A model generated the notes under the pieces. It did not search any database, was not told the origin of the DNA, and was given only the letters and a program-made list of their open reading frames with translations. From NCBI GenBank assembly GCA_037975125.1, contig CM075854.1:63970071-64034070 (forward strand): a stretch of DNA of 64,000 nucleotides. The letters are read 5' to 3'. The position numbers and the translations under genes are program-made. This stretch comes from Latrodectus hesperus (Eukaryota; Arthropoda; Arachnida; Araneae; Theridiidae). Below are positions 61,531-64,000 of this stretch, one piece after another; position 1 is the stretch's first letter; the number at the start of each line of letters is the position of its first letter.

Positions 61531-61850
61531 CTTTATGCAGTATGGTGCACCACTACTCTGTTCATCACTTGATGAAGACAGTGGGATCAGTTGAGGTTGT
61601 AAGATCGTATAGCCTCCATGGTCACCTAATCTCAAACCGGCAAAATTTTGGAGGTGGTGATTATTTGAAATCACTTGTGTTTCACCCATCTCTTTCAATA
61701 TTGACTGATCTCAAACATTCTATAAGCTGTAAAGTTCCTGCTGTTTAATCCGAAAGAGATTGCCCGCTGCTGTAATGGATGTTGTGTGTTGCTTTAGAGA
61801 TGTCGTAGATCATGCTGGAGATCATATTGAACACTTGATATTCACGAATA
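61531..61850 (+). pseudogene. Mariner-like transposase C-terminal relic
   Basis: FMQYGAPLL (61531) fits the FMQDGAPxH motif of mariner-like transposases with the second catalytic Asp changed to Tyr. PPWSPNLKPAKFWRW (about 61613-61657) fits PPRSPDLTPADFWLW. Then TDLKHSISCKVPAV and, after a frame shift, DVVDHAGDHIEHLIF (about 61807-61850), the conserved C-terminal Gly-x-His-x-x-His segment. The N-terminal two-thirds are not recognised and no terminal repeats were found. Confidence 0.6.
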
Positions 61851-62069
61851 AAAGGATGGAATGTATTGTTGTCCTGTTTGTTGAGTTTCTGATTGTCAAT
61901 GCCCCATTCCGGTGTATTTTTCTAACTAACACATTTTAGATTCTAAATAAAATTCGATTTTTTTGTGGCGCTTTTCTTGTAAATCACACGTCTTTAATAT
62001 TATTCCTTCTTTTCTCATATGTTTTTAAAATTATAAAAAAATTTTTTTACCTGTGGTATCTGTATTTTA

Positions 62070-62342
<273 letters not shown>

Positions 62343-62635
62343 TCTCCTTTTTAAATTAAAGGAAAGCACGAAGATATCAATATTAATACTTAGAGTTTGT
62401 AATAATACACAGCAAATGTGTGAAATGGACTATTAAGTGTAATATATGTACCTAAAACTGTTTACCTATAACATATTAAGTTATGTATAATTAAAATTAT
62501 ATATAGCTTATTATGTTATAGATAAACAATAATATCAATTAGGTACTTAAAAAGGTAAACAAAAATATGAGCAATTACTTTTAAATACATGTTTCTAATT
62601 AAACAATAATTAAAGGCGTGTACTTAACAAAAATT

Positions 62636-62818
<183 letters not shown>

Positions 62819-62820
62819 TA

Positions 62821-62829
62821 TAATCTGCT

Positions 62830-62871
<42 letters not shown>

Positions 62872-62883
62872 ATAAGCAGATTT
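62821..62883. repeat. Palindrome with AT-rich core
   Basis: AATCTGCTTATATATA (62822-62837) and its complement TATATATAAGCAGATT face each other across an AT-only core. The whole 62-bp segment can fold on itself. It directly follows the (TA)n array. Confidence 0.8.
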
Positions 62884-64000
62884 ATAGATTTAGTATTTTG
62901 TTCAACAAAATTAATGTGAAGCTCATTAATGCAGAGCAGAACTCAACTAAGCAATTATTTGAAACTAAAAAATTGCAAAATTAAGTTGAGCACATTTTTA
63001 TCTTGATATCTGATTGATTTTTAAAAAAATTTAAGTTTCTAAAGCATTTATAAAAATCGATTAAGATCAAATATCTTAATAAGAAATATAATCTTAATTA
63101 CTTTATCCTTATAACAAAGAAATTTAAGGGCATGCAATCTGCCGGAAAATATTTTCCATATTCCTAGTGGTTGATCATAGATGAAATTTAAAAAAAGGGG
63201 GGGGGAGATCCACGCATTTTTTCTTAAAGTGAGAATATCGAAAGGAAATATCGTAACGCTTAATACAATTGTATGGTTTCATGAGAAACTTTATAGATTT
63301 CAAAGCAGCTTAGTTATGTTTTAAATCAATTATAAATATGATAATCAAAAATTCGAAACAGAGTTTTTTATTTAAATTAGCCTCAGGATGAAATCTGGAT
63401 AAAAAATTTTACTCAGTTCCACATAGCTGTTTTCATTTTAACCCCGACAAAAATTTGGCAAACAAACAAAAGGAAGATTTCATTTATATTCTTATTTTAT
63501 TAAAGGATTTTATTAAAGGATATTAAAGGATTATTAATTTTACTAAGGGATTTTCAAGGATATAAATTGAAATCTGTAGTTGAAATACTTAAATGAAGAC
63601 TACTTTTAATTACAATAGGAGTCACACGTAAGCAAACTCTCTATCTATAACTTAAGTTAATTATACTTCATTTTATTAACTCCAAAACCAATTGAATTTT
63701 TCACTAAGTAATTTTTCAAGCTTTTTTTACATATTTTAAATTTTTAAGAAAAGAAAATTCAAAGAATTAAAAAAGTATTGCTTCTTTAGATTTCTTGAAA
63801 TAACCTTAAGATACTTATTTATTTCCCTAAACATCTTATTTTTAAGTACTGATTAGTGTTGTAGGCTAAGAAACTTTTTTTAAGAATTTCGTGACGTGTA
63901 CGCACACATACAAATCTGTCAGAAGAATAAGTGATTTTATCGAATAATCAATATTTATTTCTAAAATGTGCATAGGGCTGTCTACTTTAAACTTTCTTCT

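Overview
This window looks like a gene-poor stretch of an arthropod nuclear genome. A chelicerate, most likely a spider, is my best guess. Background base composition is very AT-rich with long (TA)n arrays, and no ORF outside mobile elements looks like a convincing host gene. Identifiable content is almost all transposable elements: Tc1/mariner relics, tRNA-derived SINEs, one nearly intact non-LTR retrotransposon, and fragments of MULE, pogo/Tigger, BEL/Pao and RNase H-bearing LINE elements. The spider assignment is inference from remembered element families, not from a diagnostic gene.

Layout. 1-5757 is AT-rich with nothing recognised. 5758-6115 is a four-copy tandem repeat of about 86-97 bp. 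7344-8610 is a dead maT (DD37D) mariner with inverted ends. 13099-13405 holds a Tigger/pogo C-terminal relic. 13766-17481 carries SINEs and a LINE RNase H fragment split by a SINE. 18130-18352 is a CA/CACT minisatellite. 19362-20956 is a Tc1 element (family I, copy 1) with a SINE in its terminal repeat, followed by an older Tc1 relic. 25255-26740 is a Tc1 element whose transposase is broken by one stop codon. 31134-32615 is another Tc1 element with four copies of a 10-bp subterminal motif. 32636-33180 is a BEL/Pao gag relic, and 33457-34698 a 1.2-kb ATATAC minisatellite.

The centre of interest is 34808-41852: Tc1 family I copy 2 is split by a 5.6-kb non-LTR retrotransposon (35470-41099, minus strand). 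That element has a zinc-knuckle ORF1, then an ORF2 encoding endonuclease, reverse transcriptase, RNase H and a CCHC motif. The ORFs are joined by a TAATG stop-start. ORF2 has a single 1-base frameshift in a homopolymer, and a target duplication of about 17 bp flanks the insertion. Beyond it lie another Tc1 relic (41857-42830), SINEs, a deleted MULE-like element (45660-47204), a long empty AT-rich stretch, a Tc1 relic (52750-53530), a SINE cluster with a MITE-like element (54666-56135), a mariner C-terminal relic (61531-61850), and (TA)n arrays with a long palindrome near 62,850.

How the parts relate. The nesting gives a relative history: Tc1 family I inserted first, then SINE A into copy 1 and the LINE into copy 2. 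Both Tc1 family I copies share two in-frame TGA codons at the same transposase positions, which suggests descent from an already dead source moved in trans. No CRISPR array, operon, rRNA gene or functional tRNA gene is seen. No complete new multi-gene system is supported.
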